Shown one piece after another: positions 25,586 through 34,768 of a stretch of 64,000 nucleotides of DNA (positions are counted from its first letter, which is position 1; each line of letters opens with the position of its first letter). The position numbers were made by a program, and so were the translations under genes. Source of the stretch: Brucellaceae bacterium (GTDB taxonomy: Bacteria > Pseudomonadota > Alphaproteobacteria > Rhizobiales > Rhizobiaceae); contig JACKJW010000006.1 of the NCBI GenBank assembly GCA_020637755.1, positions 79,721 to 143,720 of the forward strand, written 5' to 3'. The notes under the pieces were generated by a model. It saw only the letters and a program-made list of their open reading frames with translations. It had not been told where the DNA came from and searched no databases.

Positions 25586-26899
25586 CTATCCGGTAATGCG
25601 CCGCAGCACCGGCCGCTTCACCTTGGGCGCCTCATTGTCCAACCGGTAGGCGGCAATGACCGCGCGCGCGGCGCGCTCGGCATCGGCCATGCTGCGGGCG
25701 TGGACCAGCGCAAGCGGATCACCCTTCGCCACTCCTGTACCAACAGGAACAAGGTTGGTCAGGCCGACGGCCGGATCGATCCGGTCTTCCGCCTTTTGCC
25801 GTCCCCCGCCCAGTGTCACCACCGCCAGTCCGATGTCGCGCGTGCCGATGGCGCCAACATGGCCGGCGGCCGGGCTCTTCACCGCGAGCACGACCGGAGC
25901 CGAGGCAAGGTGGCGGCCGTGGTTTTCCACCATGTCCGCAGGCCCTCCCAGCAGATGGACCATGCGATTGAAGACCTCGGCGGCCCGTCCGCTTGTCAGC
26001 GCTTCCAGTGCCCGCGCTGCACCTTCCCGGTTGGAGGCGGCGACGCCGGAAAGTTGCAGCATCTCGGCGGCCAGCGCGAGCGTGACCGCTTCGAGGCGGG
26101 GATCGCGCCGCTCACCGGAGAGAAACTCCACCGCGTTCTTCACTTCCAGAGCATTCCCGGCTGCCGAAGCCAGCGGCTGGTTCATGTCCGTGATCAGCGC
26201 GCTCGCCGGCAGGCCCGCGCCATTGGCCACCGTGACGAGGCGGCGTGCCAGCGCGCCGGCCTCGCGCGTATTGTCCATGAAGGCGCCGTTTCCGCACTTC
26301 ACGTCAAGCACGAGTGATCGCAGTCCGGCGGCCAGCTTCTTGGACAGGATGGAGGCGGTGATGAGCGGGATGGATTCCACCGTCGCCGTCACATCACGGA
26401 TCGCATAGAAGCGCTTGTCGGCAGGCGCGAGGTCGCCGGTTTGGCCGATGATGGCGCAACCGGCCTCCCGGACCACCCGGCGCAGCAGCTTTTCATCCGG
26501 CTGGCTGGTGTAGCCGGGAATGGAATCCATCTTGTCCAGCGTCCCGCCCGTGTGCCCGAGGCCGCGCCCGGAGATCATCGGTACATAGGCCCCGCAGGCC
26601 GCGACGATGGGCGCCAGCATCAGCGAGACATTGTCGCCCACGCCGCCGGTCGAATGCTTGTCGGTGACCGGGCCGGGCAGGCCGGACCAGTCGAGCACCG
26701 TGCCGGAATCGCGCATGGCCAGCGTCAGCGCCACGCCCTCGGCATCCGCCATGCCCTTGAAGAACACCGCCATGGCAAAGGCGGCGACCTGACCCTCGGT
26801 CACATCACCCGAAGTGAGGCCGGCCACGATATGAGCGATTTCGGCATCGCTGAGCGTCTCGCCGTCGCGCTTGCGCCGGATGATCTCGCGGGTCAGCAT
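25586..26899 (-). CDS. deoA: Thymidine phosphorylase
   Basis: 437 residues. The N-terminal helical domain begins MLTREIIRRKRDGETLSDAEI. The phosphate-binding loop DKHSTGGVGDNVSL is near residue 80, followed by SGRGLGHTGGTLDKM, and the C-terminal glycine-rich domain ends in PVGTGVAKGDPLALVHA. It cleaves thymidine and deoxyuridine to base and deoxyribose 1-phosphate. The last gene of the minus-strand nucleoside operon, overlapping the deoC stop by one base. Confidence 0.96.
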   Translation of the reverse strand: MLTREIIRRKRDGETLSDAEIAHIVAGLTSGDVTEGQVAAFAMAVFFKGMADAEGVALTLAMRDSGTVLDWSGLPGPVTDKHSTGGVGDNVSLMLAPIVAACGAYVPMISGRGLGHTGGTLDKMDSIPGYTSQPDEKLLRRVVREAGCAIIGQTGDLAPADKRFYAIRDVTATVESIPLITASILSKKLAAGLRSLVLDVKCGNGAFMDNTREAGALARRLVTVANGAGLPASALITDMNQPLASAAGNALEVKNAVEFLSGERRDPRLEAVTLALAAEMLQLSGVAASNREGAARALEALTSGRAAEVFNRMVHLLGGPADMVENHGRHLASAPVVLAVKSPAAGHVGAIGTRDIGLAVVTLGGGRQKAEDRIDPAVGLTNLVPVGTGVAKGDPLALVHARSMADAERAARAVIAAYRLDNEAPKVKRPVLRRITG

Positions 26900-27663
26900 C
26901 AGTAACCGCCGCCGCCCGATGGCACCGGCGCCCCACCGGAAAGATGGGCGACCAGATCGGCAAGGATGCCGGACGCGCCGATGCGGAAAGTCTCCGGCTT
27001 GGCCCAGCCCGGTCCCATGATGCTGTTCGCCAGATTGAGATAGGCCTTGCCGTCGGCGAGTGTCTTCACCCCGCCAGAGGGCTTCAGCCCGACCGCCTTG
27101 CCGCTCGCCCTGATTTCTTCGAGCATGATGCGGGCCGCCTCCAGCGACGCGCCGTGGGTCGTCTTGCCGGTGGAGGTCTTGATGAAGGACGCCCCGCCCG
27201 CAATCGCCGCCCGCGACGCTGCCCGCACCGCATCTGGGGACGCCATCTCACCGGTCTCAAGGATGGCCTTGACGCGTTTTCCAGCTGCTGCTTCCACAAA
27301 GTCGGCAACCTGCCGGGTCACGAAATCCGGATCGCCTGGGATGCGCGCCCGCGTGATCACCATGTCGATCTCGTCGGCCCCGTCTGTCACGGCTTTGCGG
27401 GTCATGTCGAGCGCCTCACCGTAGGCCTCGTCGCCGTGGGGAAAATTGACCACGGTCGCTATGCGAACCGGTGCGCCGGCCAGCGCCGCGCGGCATTGCG
27501 CAACAAATTGTGGCCAGACGCACACCGCCGCCACGTAACCGGCCGGTGTCTTCACCCGGGCAAGCAGCTTGTCCACGTCGGCAGCCGTGCAGCTGTCGCC
27601 GAGTTCGGTGAAGTCGAGGCAGGAGATCAGCCTTGCGGCAATGGAAGCGTCATTGTCAGGCAT
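26899..27663 (-). CDS. deoC: Deoxyribose-phosphate aldolase
   Basis: 254 residues from the ATG at 27663, which overlaps the end of the purine nucleoside phosphorylase gene by eight bases. The Schiff-base lysine is in GGASFIKTSTGKT and the second active-site lysine in AVGLKPSGGVKT, both standard. DFTELGDSCTAADVDKL at the N-terminus matches the family. It splits deoxyribose 5-phosphate into glyceraldehyde 3-phosphate and acetaldehyde. The acetaldehyde could be handled by other dehydrogenases; no dedicated partner is in the operon. Confidence 0.96.
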   Translation of the reverse strand: MPDNDASIAARLISCLDFTELGDSCTAADVDKLLARVKTPAGYVAAVCVWPQFVAQCRAALAGAPVRIATVVNFPHGDEAYGEALDMTRKAVTDGADEIDMVITRARIPGDPDFVTRQVADFVEAAAGKRVKAILETGEMASPDAVRAASRAAIAGGASFIKTSTGKTTHGASLEAARIMLEEIRASGKAVGLKPSGGVKTLADGKAYLNLANSIMGPGWAKPETFRIGASGILADLVAHLSGGAPVPSGGGGY

Positions 27664-28462
27664 CGAGGTCTCCGTCGGCCAGCGCCTGCTTGAGAATGGC
27701 GGCGAGCTTGGCACCGCCCTTGGGGGCCATGTCCTTGGTTTCGTCGTGCGAAAGTTCTGCCCCGGTCATTCCCGCCCCGTAATTGGTGATGACCGAGCAG
27801 GCGGCAACCCTCAATCCCAGAAAGCGCGCCACAATGACTTCCGGCACCGTCGACATGCCGACCGCCGTTGCACCCATCATCCGCGCCATCCGGATTTCGG
27901 CAGGGGTCTCGAACGAAGGGCCGGAGAACCACATGTAAGTGCCCCGCTTGAGCGCGATGCCCTGGCTCGCCGCCGCCGCGAGGAGGGCGTTGCGCATAGG
28001 CCGGTCATAGGCTTCCGTCAGGCCGACAAAGCGCCGTTCGCTCGGCTCGCCGAACAGCGGGTTGGCGCCAGAGAAGTTGATGTGGTCGTCGATCAGCATC
28101 ACCGATCCCGGCGCGATATCCTCCTCCAGCGAACCAGCGGCATTGGTCAGGATGAGCCGCTCGATGCCGATCCCGGCAAGCACCTCAAGCGCCGGCCGCA
28201 TGGCGGCTGCATTGCCATGCTCGTAATAGTGCGCCCGGCCCGACAGCATGACCACTTGCACGCCACCGAGCGTGCCCGCCACCAGCATGGCGGCATGGCC
28301 CGTGACACCGCTTTTCGGAAAACCCGGAAGTTCGGAATAGGGTACGCGCACCGCATCCTCGACCTCGTTGACCAGCGATCCGAGGCCGGAACCCAGAACC
28401 ATCGCGATGCGTGGCGTCAGCCCGTTCAGCCGTTCGATCAGGATATCGACGGTCGCCGTCAT
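27656..28462 (-). CDS. Purine nucleoside phosphorylase (trimeric class)
   Basis: 268 residues. Class I/trimeric PNP features are MVLGSGLGSLVNEV for phosphate, MLSGRAHYYEHG, NAAGSLEEDIAPG, YMWFSGPSFETPAEIR, and the purine-binding VGMSTVPEVIVAR and CSVITNYGAGM. It phosphorolyses inosine and guanosine (and deoxy forms). The start overlaps the cdd stop by four bases. Gene names differ between genomes (punA, deoD, xapA), so no symbol is given. Confidence 0.93.
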   Translation of the reverse strand: MTATVDILIERLNGLTPRIAMVLGSGLGSLVNEVEDAVRVPYSELPGFPKSGVTGHAAMLVAGTLGGVQVVMLSGRAHYYEHGNAAAMRPALEVLAGIGIERLILTNAAGSLEEDIAPGSVMLIDDHINFSGANPLFGEPSERRFVGLTEAYDRPMRNALLAAAASQGIALKRGTYMWFSGPSFETPAEIRMARMMGATAVGMSTVPEVIVARFLGLRVAACSVITNYGAGMTGAELSHDETKDMAPKGGAKLAAILKQALADGDLDA

Positions 28463-28863
28463 TTGAGCACCTCCGTTTTGAAGGCCAGTGGCAGGATTTC
28501 CGCCATGGTCTTCGTCTCAACAATGCCCGTCTGGTCACAAAGGTAGAGTTTCGTGTGAGCATCGGCGAACTCGGCGAGGCGCTGACGGCAACCGCCGCAC
28601 GGTGTGATACGGTCCATCTTTTCGGCGGCCACGCAGATTTCGGTGACCGGCCCGCCTCCATCCATCACATAGTGGGAGAGCATGGTTGTCTCCGCGCACC
28701 AGCCCTCTGGAAACGAGACATTCTCGATATTGGCCCCACTATAGATGCGCCCGTCCGCCGTGCGCATGGCAGCACCGACCGGGAACTTGGAGTAGGGCAC
28801 ATGGGCGCGGCGCATCGCGGCGCGGGCAAGGTCGAACAGGTCCTTGGCCAAGTCAGCGGCCAT
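28459..28863 (-). CDS. cdd: Cytidine deaminase
   Basis: 134 residues, the short homotetrameric form. Zinc-site motifs are WCAETTM (Cys-Ala-Glu, with the catalytic Glu) and PCGGCRQRLAEF. The N-terminal YSKFPVGAAMRT is also conserved. It deaminates cytidine and deoxycytidine to uridine forms, feeding the phosphorylases of the same operon. It begins one base after the permease stop. Confidence 0.94.
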   Translation of the reverse strand: MAADLAKDLFDLARAAMRRAHVPYSKFPVGAAMRTADGRIYSGANIENVSFPEGWCAETTMLSHYVMDGGGPVTEICVAAEKMDRITPCGGCRQRLAEFADAHTKLYLCDQTGIVETKTMAEILPLAFKTEVLK

Positions 28864-28864
28864 G

Positions 28865-29839
28865 TCAGCGCTCCTTCACATAGGGCACGCCCCCGGCGCG
28901 CGGCGGGATGGCCTTGCCGATGAAGCCGGCCAGCAGGATGACGGTCAGAACATAGGGCAGCGCCTGCATGAATTGCACCGGCACGGTGCCGATGAGAGGC
29001 AGCGGCTTGCCCTGCAGCGAAATGCCGAGCGCTTCCAGGTAGCCGAACAGCAGGCAGGCGAACATCGCATTGACCGGCCGCCACTTCGCAAAGATGAGCG
29101 CCGCCAGTGCAATGAAGCCCTTGCCTGCCGTCATGTCCTTCACGAAACCGGCATTCTGCGCGACCGAGAGATAGGCCCCGGCGACACCGGTCAGCACGCC
29201 GCAGATGATGACGGCGCGATAGCGAAGCGACGTCACGGAAATGCCGGCGGTGTCCACGGCGGCGGGGTTCTCGCCGACCGCGCGCAGGCGCAGGCCGAAG
29301 CGGGTATGGAACAGGACCCACCACGTGACCGGCACCATGGCGAAGGCCACATAGACCAGCAGGTAGTGCCCGGAGATCAGCTCGCGATAGATGGGCCCGA
29401 GGAGCGGCACTCCGGAGAGCGTTTCGGCCAACGGCAGGTCGATGGTGGAAAAGCGCTCGCCGCCAGTGAGCGACGGCGTGCGCCCGCCCTGCTTGAACCA
29501 CGCCTGACCAAGGATGACGGCGCCACCCGCTGCGATGAAGTTGATGGCAACGCCCGAGACGATCTGGTTGCCGCGCGCCGAGATGGAGGCAAAGCCGTGG
29601 ATGAGCGCGAAGCAGACCGAGACGAGAACCGCCATGACAAGGCCGATCCAGGCCGAGCCGAAGCTGGTCGCGGCGGCAGCTCCCGCAAAGGCACCGGCCA
29701 GCATCTTGCCTTCAAGCCCGATGTCGAAGACGCCGGAGCGCTCGGAATATAGCCCGGCAAGGCAGGCCAGCAGCAGCGGCACGGAAATGCGTATGGTCGA
29801 GTCGAGCACATTGAGGCCGAAGTAGAGCTGCCAGTCCAT
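28865..29839 (-). CDS. Nucleoside ABC transporter permease
   Basis: 324 residues starting MDWQLYFGLNVLDSTIRIS. It has about eight to nine hydrophobic helices, and the loop SERSGVFDIGLEGKMLAGAF is the signature of the second permease in BMP-linked nucleoside uptake systems (NupQ/YufQ-like). Its ATG overlaps the TGA of the other permease gene by one base. It forms the inner-membrane channel with the other permease. Confidence 0.92.
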   Translation of the reverse strand: MDWQLYFGLNVLDSTIRISVPLLLACLAGLYSERSGVFDIGLEGKMLAGAFAGAAAATSFGSAWIGLVMAVLVSVCFALIHGFASISARGNQIVSGVAINFIAAGGAVILGQAWFKQGGRTPSLTGGERFSTIDLPLAETLSGVPLLGPIYRELISGHYLLVYVAFAMVPVTWWVLFHTRFGLRLRAVGENPAAVDTAGISVTSLRYRAVIICGVLTGVAGAYLSVAQNAGFVKDMTAGKGFIALAALIFAKWRPVNAMFACLLFGYLEALGISLQGKPLPLIGTVPVQFMQALPYVLTVILLAGFIGKAIPPRAGGVPYVKER

Positions 29840-30981
29840 CAGCGGCCCTCCCCACCGGCAACCGCCGCCGCGGCCATCTCCTGCCGTGACAGCCGTGCGA
29901 AGGCAGCCTGCACCCAAGGCCGGAACAGGTTTTCGAGCGCCCCGGCAAACAGGATCACCAGGCCCTGGATGATGACGATCATGTCGCGGCTGATGTTCGG
30001 CATCTCGAACGCGAGTTCCGCGCCGCCCTGGTAGAGCATGCCGAACAGGATGGAGGCGGGGATGATGCCGGCCGGATGCGAGCGGCCCATCAGTGCGACG
30101 GCAATGCCGACGAAACCCGCGCCGGTGACGAAATCCAGTTGCAGGCGGTGCTGGTCGCCCATCACTGGGTTCAGCGCCATCATTCCGGCCAGAGCACCGG
30201 AGATCATCATGGCGAGGATGATGATGCGGGCCTCCGAAATGCCGGCATAGCGCGCCGCGCGCGGCGAGAACCCCATCGTGCGGATCTCATAGCCCAGTTT
30301 CGTCCGCCAGATCAGCACCCAGACGAGAAAGCTCATCACCAGTGCCAGGATGAAGGAGAGGTTGAGCGGCGTGGAGCGCAGCTTGAAGCCGAACATGGTG
30401 ATCAGCCAGTCGAGCTTGGGCAAATGCGCCATTGCCTCGAAGGTACGCGTCTGCGGTGCCATGGAGCCGAGCGGCTTCAGCGGACCGACCAGCAGATAGA
30501 CCATCACCGACGCGGCGATGAAATTGAACATGATGGTGGTGATGACGATGTGGCTGCCGCGCCGCGCCTGCAGGAAGGCCGGGATGAGGGCCCATGCAGC
30601 CCCGATTGCCGCCGAGGCGAGGATGGCAAGCGGAAAATTGATCCACCAGGGCAGCACCGTGTCGAAGGCGAGACAGACGAGCGCAACGCCGAGTCCGGCG
30701 ATGTAGGCCTGACCCTCGCCGCCGATGTTGAACAGCCCGCAATGGAAGGCGACCGCCACGGCGAGCCCGGTGAAGATGAAATTGGTGGCGTAGTAAAGCG
30801 TGTAGCCGATGCCGGAACCCGAGCCGAAGGCTCCGGACACGAGGATGCCCGCCGCCTCGATCGGGTTTTCACCGGCCAGCATCACCACCAGACCGGAGAC
30901 GAGAAAGGCCACAATGAGGTTGATGAGGGGGATCAGCCCGTAATCCGCCCAGCCCGGCAATTTGGCATAGGGTGTCGCCAT
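29839..30981 (-). CDS. Nucleoside ABC transporter permease
   Basis: 380 residues with about nine membrane segments. The loop AFHCGLFNIGGEGQAYIAGL is the signature of the first, longer permease in BMP-type nucleoside transporters (NupP/YufP-like). The coupling loop lies near WRTKLGYEIRTMGFSPRAARYAGI. It lies 4 bp after the ATPase gene and overlaps the next permease, so all three are cotranslated. Confidence 0.92.
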   Translation of the reverse strand: MATPYAKLPGWADYGLIPLINLIVAFLVSGLVVMLAGENPIEAAGILVSGAFGSGSGIGYTLYYATNFIFTGLAVAVAFHCGLFNIGGEGQAYIAGLGVALVCLAFDTVLPWWINFPLAILASAAIGAAWALIPAFLQARRGSHIVITTIMFNFIAASVMVYLLVGPLKPLGSMAPQTRTFEAMAHLPKLDWLITMFGFKLRSTPLNLSFILALVMSFLVWVLIWRTKLGYEIRTMGFSPRAARYAGISEARIIILAMMISGALAGMMALNPVMGDQHRLQLDFVTGAGFVGIAVALMGRSHPAGIIPASILFGMLYQGGAELAFEMPNISRDMIVIIQGLVILFAGALENLFRPWVQAAFARLSRQEMAAAAVAGGEGR

Positions 30982-30984
30982 GGC

Positions 30985-32523
30985 CTATTCCGCGGCCTCC
31001 CTGGTGCCGTCCATGACGCCCGCCATCAGCAGGCCGAGCTCGCCTTCGCTGGCCTCCGGCCCGCGCTCACCGGCGATGTGTCCGGCAAACATGACGAGGA
31101 TGCGGTCCGAAAGCGACCGGATTTCATCGAGTTCGACCGAGACAAGCAGCACGGCCTTTCCGGCATCGCGCATCTCGATGATGCGCTTGTGGATGAACTC
31201 GATGGCCCCCACATCGACGCCGCGCGTTGGCTGGGCAACGATCAGCACCGCAGGGTCCTGTTCCATCTCGCGTGCCAGCACGATCTTCTGCTGGTTGCCG
31301 CCGGAGAAATTGGCCGACTTCAGCCGGCAATTGGCCGGCCGGATGTCGTATTTCTCGATCTTTTCCCTCGCATCCGTCCGGATCGCATCAATGTCGAGCA
31401 GCGGCCCTTTGAGATAGCGCGCCTGTCCGTGGTAGCCGAGAATGGAGTTTTCAGACTCCTCGAATGGCAGCACAAGGCCGGTGTAATGGCGGTCTTCCGG
31501 CACGTGGGCGAGCCCGCGTAGCCTGAGTTCGGCCGGGTCCGCCCCGCCGGTCACGCGGATCGGTTTGCCATCGAGCAGCACCCGGCCGCTGACAGCCGGC
31601 CGCATGCCGGCAATCGCCTCGATCAGCTCCGACTGGCCGTTGCCGGCCACACCGGCAATGCCGACAATCTCGCCTGCCCGCACCTCGAAGGAGACGTCGT
31701 TGACCATGGTGACGCCGCGCTTGTCGCGCACGGTAACATGCTCCACCGCCAGCTTGACGTTTCCGGGATGCGCCGTGCCCTTCTCCACCCTGAGCAGCAC
31801 GTGGCGGCCGACCATCAGTTCGGCCAACTCCTCCACGCTCGTTTCGGAGGTCTTGCGCGTTGCCACCATCGTGCCCTGGCGCATCACTGAAACCGTGTCG
31901 GTGATGGCCATGATCTCGCGCAGCTTGTGGGTGATCAGCACCACGGTTTTGCCCTGCGCCTTCAACTGCCGCAGGATCTCGAACAGGTGATCGGCCTCCG
32001 CCGGGGTCAGCACGCCGGTCGGCTCGTCGAGGATCAGGATTTCGGCGCCGCGATAAAGCGCCTTGAGGATTTCCACGCGCTGCTGGAGCCCGACAGGAAG
32101 CTCCTCGATCACCGCATCGGGATCGACCTCCATGTCATAGGCCTCTTCCAGCTTATTCAGTTCCACTCGCGCCTTGGCGATGCCGCCGGTAAGAAGCTGA
32201 GCGCCTTCCGCGCCGAGCATCACGTTTTCCAGCACGGTGAAGTTTTGCACCAGCATGAAGTGCTGGTGCACCATGCCGATGCCTGTCGCGATGGCATCGT
32301 TCGGCGTGCGGATGCCAACCTTTGCGCCGTTGACCTGAATGGACCCGCTATCTGCCTGGTAGAACCCATAGAGAATCGACATCAGCGTGGATTTGCCCGC
32401 GCCGTTTTCGCCGATGATGCCGTGGATGGTGCCCTTTTCAACCGTCAGGTTGATGTCGCGGTTGGCGCGAACGGGGCCGAAGCTCTTGTTGATGCCGGTC
32501 AGTTCGATGGCTGGCGCAGTCAT
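30985..32523 (-). CDS. Nucleoside ABC transporter ATP-binding protein (tandem ATPase)
   Basis: 512 residues with two ATPase halves. The first has Walker A GENGAGKST (about residues 37-45), the signature region and Walker B ILILDEPTGVLTP. The second has the degenerate loop GVAGNGQSELIEAI and NFSGGNQQKIVLAREMEQ, as is normal for RbsA-like two-domain proteins in sugar and nucleoside importers. It powers the two permeases encoded next. First gene of an operon that continues into cdd, PNP, deoC and deoA, tying uptake directly to nucleoside breakdown. Divergent from the alcohol dehydrogenase gene. Confidence 0.94.
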   Translation of the reverse strand: MTAPAIELTGINKSFGPVRANRDINLTVEKGTIHGIIGENGAGKSTLMSILYGFYQADSGSIQVNGAKVGIRTPNDAIATGIGMVHQHFMLVQNFTVLENVMLGAEGAQLLTGGIAKARVELNKLEEAYDMEVDPDAVIEELPVGLQQRVEILKALYRGAEILILDEPTGVLTPAEADHLFEILRQLKAQGKTVVLITHKLREIMAITDTVSVMRQGTMVATRKTSETSVEELAELMVGRHVLLRVEKGTAHPGNVKLAVEHVTVRDKRGVTMVNDVSFEVRAGEIVGIAGVAGNGQSELIEAIAGMRPAVSGRVLLDGKPIRVTGGADPAELRLRGLAHVPEDRHYTGLVLPFEESENSILGYHGQARYLKGPLLDIDAIRTDAREKIEKYDIRPANCRLKSANFSGGNQQKIVLAREMEQDPAVLIVAQPTRGVDVGAIEFIHKRIIEMRDAGKAVLLVSVELDEIRSLSDRILVMFAGHIAGERGPEASEGELGLLMAGVMDGTREAAE

Positions 32524-32664
32524 GCGGCCCCCGGTTCTTTATCGCATGGTCAAAAATGCTAGCACGGGCTTGTCCTGCCGCCAATGTGCCGCTTGCATGG
32601 GCGGCTGCCAAGTCTCGACTTTTCCTTTTGAACTTGTCAATTTCCCAATCTTCGGGAGGACCGC

Positions 32665-33837
32665 ATGACGCCATTTGCATTCAACACCACCAAGTCGATC
32701 GTCTTTGAGAATGGCGCGGCGGCGCGGCTGGCCGAAAAGGCCGGTGCGCTGCTGGGCAGCCGCGTGCTGGTTGTCACCGATCCCGGCCTGCGCAAGCTCG
32801 GCCTGTGCGATGCCGCCATTGCCTCGCTGGAGGCGGCGGGCCACGCGGTGACCGTTTTCGACAAGGTGGAGGCCGACCCGTCACGCGCCACCTTGGTGGC
32901 CGCGACAGAAGTGGCGCGCGAAGCGGGCGCCACCGGCATTGCCGGGTTCGGCGGCGGATCGTCACTCGACATCGCCAAGCTTGTCGCCCTGCTGGCCGGC
33001 TCGGATGAAGACCTCGACGAGGCCTGGGGTGTCGGCAACGCAAAGGGCCCGCGCCTGCCGCTGGTCCTTGTGCCGACGACAGCGGGCACCGGGTCGGAGG
33101 TCACACCGGTCTCCATCATCACGGTGGAGAATGACGAGAAGCGCGGCGTGTCGTCGCCGGTCATCCTGCCGGACATGGCGATCCTGGACGCCTCGCTGAC
33201 GCTGGGCCTTCCGCCGCATATCACGGCAGCCACCGGCATTGACGCCATGGTCCATGCCATCGAGGCCTATGCCTCGAAGAGCGCCAACAACAACCCGCTC
33301 TCGCGCATGATCGCCAGACAGGCGCTGGAACTGCTCGGCGCCAATATCGAGGAGGCGGTGTTCAACGGGAAGAACGCCGAGGCCCGCGCCGCCATGCTGC
33401 TCGGCTCCATGCTCGCCGGTCAGGCCTTCGCCAATTCACCAGTCGCCGCCGTCCACGCGCTGGCCTATCCTGTCGGGGGGACGTTTCACGTCCCGCATGG
33501 CCTCTCCAATGCGCTGGTGCTGGAACATGTGCTGCGCTTCAACGCGGCCGAAACGGCCAATGGTTCGGAGCGGCTATATGCCGAACTGGCCCCGCATGCC
33601 TTCCCGGACCTCGGTGCAATCGGGGGAACGCAGGGCCGCTGCGCCGCCTTCATCGAGCGGCTCGCCTCCCTGTCGGAAAAGCTGGGTCTGGAAACGAAAT
33701 TGCGGCAGGTCGGCATCGGCGAGGAGCATCTGGAGCAGATGGCCGCCGACGCGATGAAACAGCAGCGCCTGCTGGTCAACAATCCGCGCACGGTATCGGA
33801 GGCCGATGCCCTGGCGATCTACAAGGCGGCGTGGTGA
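32665..33837 (+). CDS. Iron-containing alcohol dehydrogenase
   Basis: 390 residues, full length for group III alcohol dehydrogenases. The NAD-binding GFGGGSSLDIAKLVA is near residue 95. PTTAGTGSEVTPVS and the metal-binding histidines in GIDAMVHAIEAY and AVHALAYPVGGTFHVPHGLSNA are all present. Substrate unknown; family members oxidise or reduce simple alcohols, aldehydes or lactaldehyde. The stop overlaps the next ATG by one base. Acetaldehyde from deoC is one conceivable substrate, on context only. Confidence 0.93.
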   Translation: MTPFAFNTTKSIVFENGAAARLAEKAGALLGSRVLVVTDPGLRKLGLCDAAIASLEAAGHAVTVFDKVEADPSRATLVAATEVAREAGATGIAGFGGGSSLDIAKLVALLAGSDEDLDEAWGVGNAKGPRLPLVLVPTTAGTGSEVTPVSIITVENDEKRGVSSPVILPDMAILDASLTLGLPPHITAATGIDAMVHAIEAYASKSANNNPLSRMIARQALELLGANIEEAVFNGKNAEARAAMLLGSMLAGQAFANSPVAAVHALAYPVGGTFHVPHGLSNALVLEHVLRFNAAETANGSERLYAELAPHAFPDLGAIGGTQGRCAAFIERLASLSEKLGLETKLRQVGIGEEHLEQMAADAMKQQRLLVNNPRTVSEADALAIYKAAW

Positions 33838-34283
33838 TGACCCGCCCCGACCCCTCGTCCCGCGCGGCCTACAAGGTGTTCCGCTCCATCACCACCCGCT
33901 GGTCCGACAATGACATTTACGGCCACATGAACAACGTGGTCCACTATTCTCTGTTTGACACGGCGGTGAACGGTTGGCTGATCGAGGCCGGCGTGCTCGA
34001 CATTCACAACGGCGAACAGGTCGGCCTCGTGGTCGAAACCGGCTGCCGCTATTTCGCGGAAATGGCCTTCCCGGATGTGGTGACGGCAGGCATCCGCGTG
34101 GCGAAACTTGGCACCTCCTCGGTTACTTACGAGATCGGCCTCTTCCGCAACGGGGATGACCGGGCCGCCGCCGAGGGGCGCTTCGTCCATGTCTATGTGG
34201 ACAAGGAGAGCCGCAAGCCCATACCGCTCAATGCGGCGCTCCGCACCCTGCTGGAAACCGCTCTCACGGGAGAGGGCGCATGA
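33837..34283 (+). CDS. Acyl-CoA thioesterase, 4HBT family
   Basis: 148 residues from the ATG at 33837, which overlaps the dehydrogenase TGA. Two upstream in-frame GTG codons are less likely. The hot-dog signature TTRWSDNDIYGHMNNVVHYSLFDTA includes the catalytic Asp typical of 4-hydroxybenzoyl-CoA thioesterase relatives. FVHVYVDKESRKPIPL is the usual end of the fold. The natural acyl-CoA substrate is not known. Coupled to slyX by a four-base overlap. Confidence 0.9.
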   Translation: MTRPDPSSRAAYKVFRSITTRWSDNDIYGHMNNVVHYSLFDTAVNGWLIEAGVLDIHNGEQVGLVVETGCRYFAEMAFPDVVTAGIRVAKLGTSSVTYEIGLFRNGDDRAAAEGRFVHVYVDKESRKPIPLNAALRTLLETALTGEGA

Positions 34284-34483
34284 GCGAGGAACGCATCACC
34301 GAGCTGGAAATCCGGGTCGCGGAGCTGGAGCGCGTCAATGAGGACCTCTCGCGGCAACTGGCCGACCAGTGGAAGGTAGTGGAGGCGAGCCGCGCCAGGA
34401 TGGACGAACTTGTCCGCCGTTTTCTGACCGTGGAAGCCGCCGTCCAGCCGGAAATCCCGGTCGACAAGCCGCCGCATTGGTGA
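34280..34483 (+). CDS. slyX: SlyX family protein
   Basis: 67 residues, nearly all one charged coiled coil (ITELEIRVAELERVNEDLSRQL) ending in the conserved IPVDKPPHW tail, which marks SlyX. Function is unknown in all bacteria. The start overlaps the thioesterase stop (ATGA), so translation is coupled. Confidence 0.93.
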   Translation: MSEERITELEIRVAELERVNEDLSRQLADQWKVVEASRARMDELVRRFLTVEAAVQPEIPVDKPPHW

Positions 34484-34549
34484 GGGTCCGGGAATTGTGT
34501 TTCAGCCTCTGGTGATGCATCATCCTGACATCTTCGGGAGGTCATCCAG

Positions 34550-34768
34550 ATGTCGGCAGGGCGCAAGGCGGGTTTTGCGATTCTCGGGCTGATCCTCGGC
34601 GCCGTTGCCGGTGGCATTGCCGGTCTGGGCATTGGCACGGCCTATGTCGAGCTGGCAGGCGTCACCAGCTTCGAGGGCGCTTCGGGCTATGCGGTCGTAT
34701 TCTGGATTTTTGCAGGCATTGTCTGCGGGGCCATTGCCGGAGCCGTCATCGGCCTGCGCAAGGGCTGA
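34550..34768 (+). CDS. Small glycine-rich two-helix membrane protein
   Basis: 72 residues with a GGGAGG ribosome site ten bases before the ATG. Two hydrophobic, glycine-zipper-like helices (AILGLILGAVAGGIAGLGIG and VFWIFAGIVCGAIAGAVIG) are separated by a short loop. No family recognised. The last 82 bases overlap the 3' end of ogt on the opposite strand, which is unusual; one of the two termini may be looser than drawn. Confidence 0.55.
   Translation: MSAGRKAGFAILGLILGAVAGGIAGLGIGTAYVELAGVTSFEGASGYAVVFWIFAGIVCGAIAGAVIGLRKG

Noticed and set aside
30076..31521. A 481-codon plus-strand frame opposite the ABC transporter genes
   Set aside because: Rich in Gln, Asp and His with no hydrophobic core; it is the shadow of the permease and ATPase coding strands.
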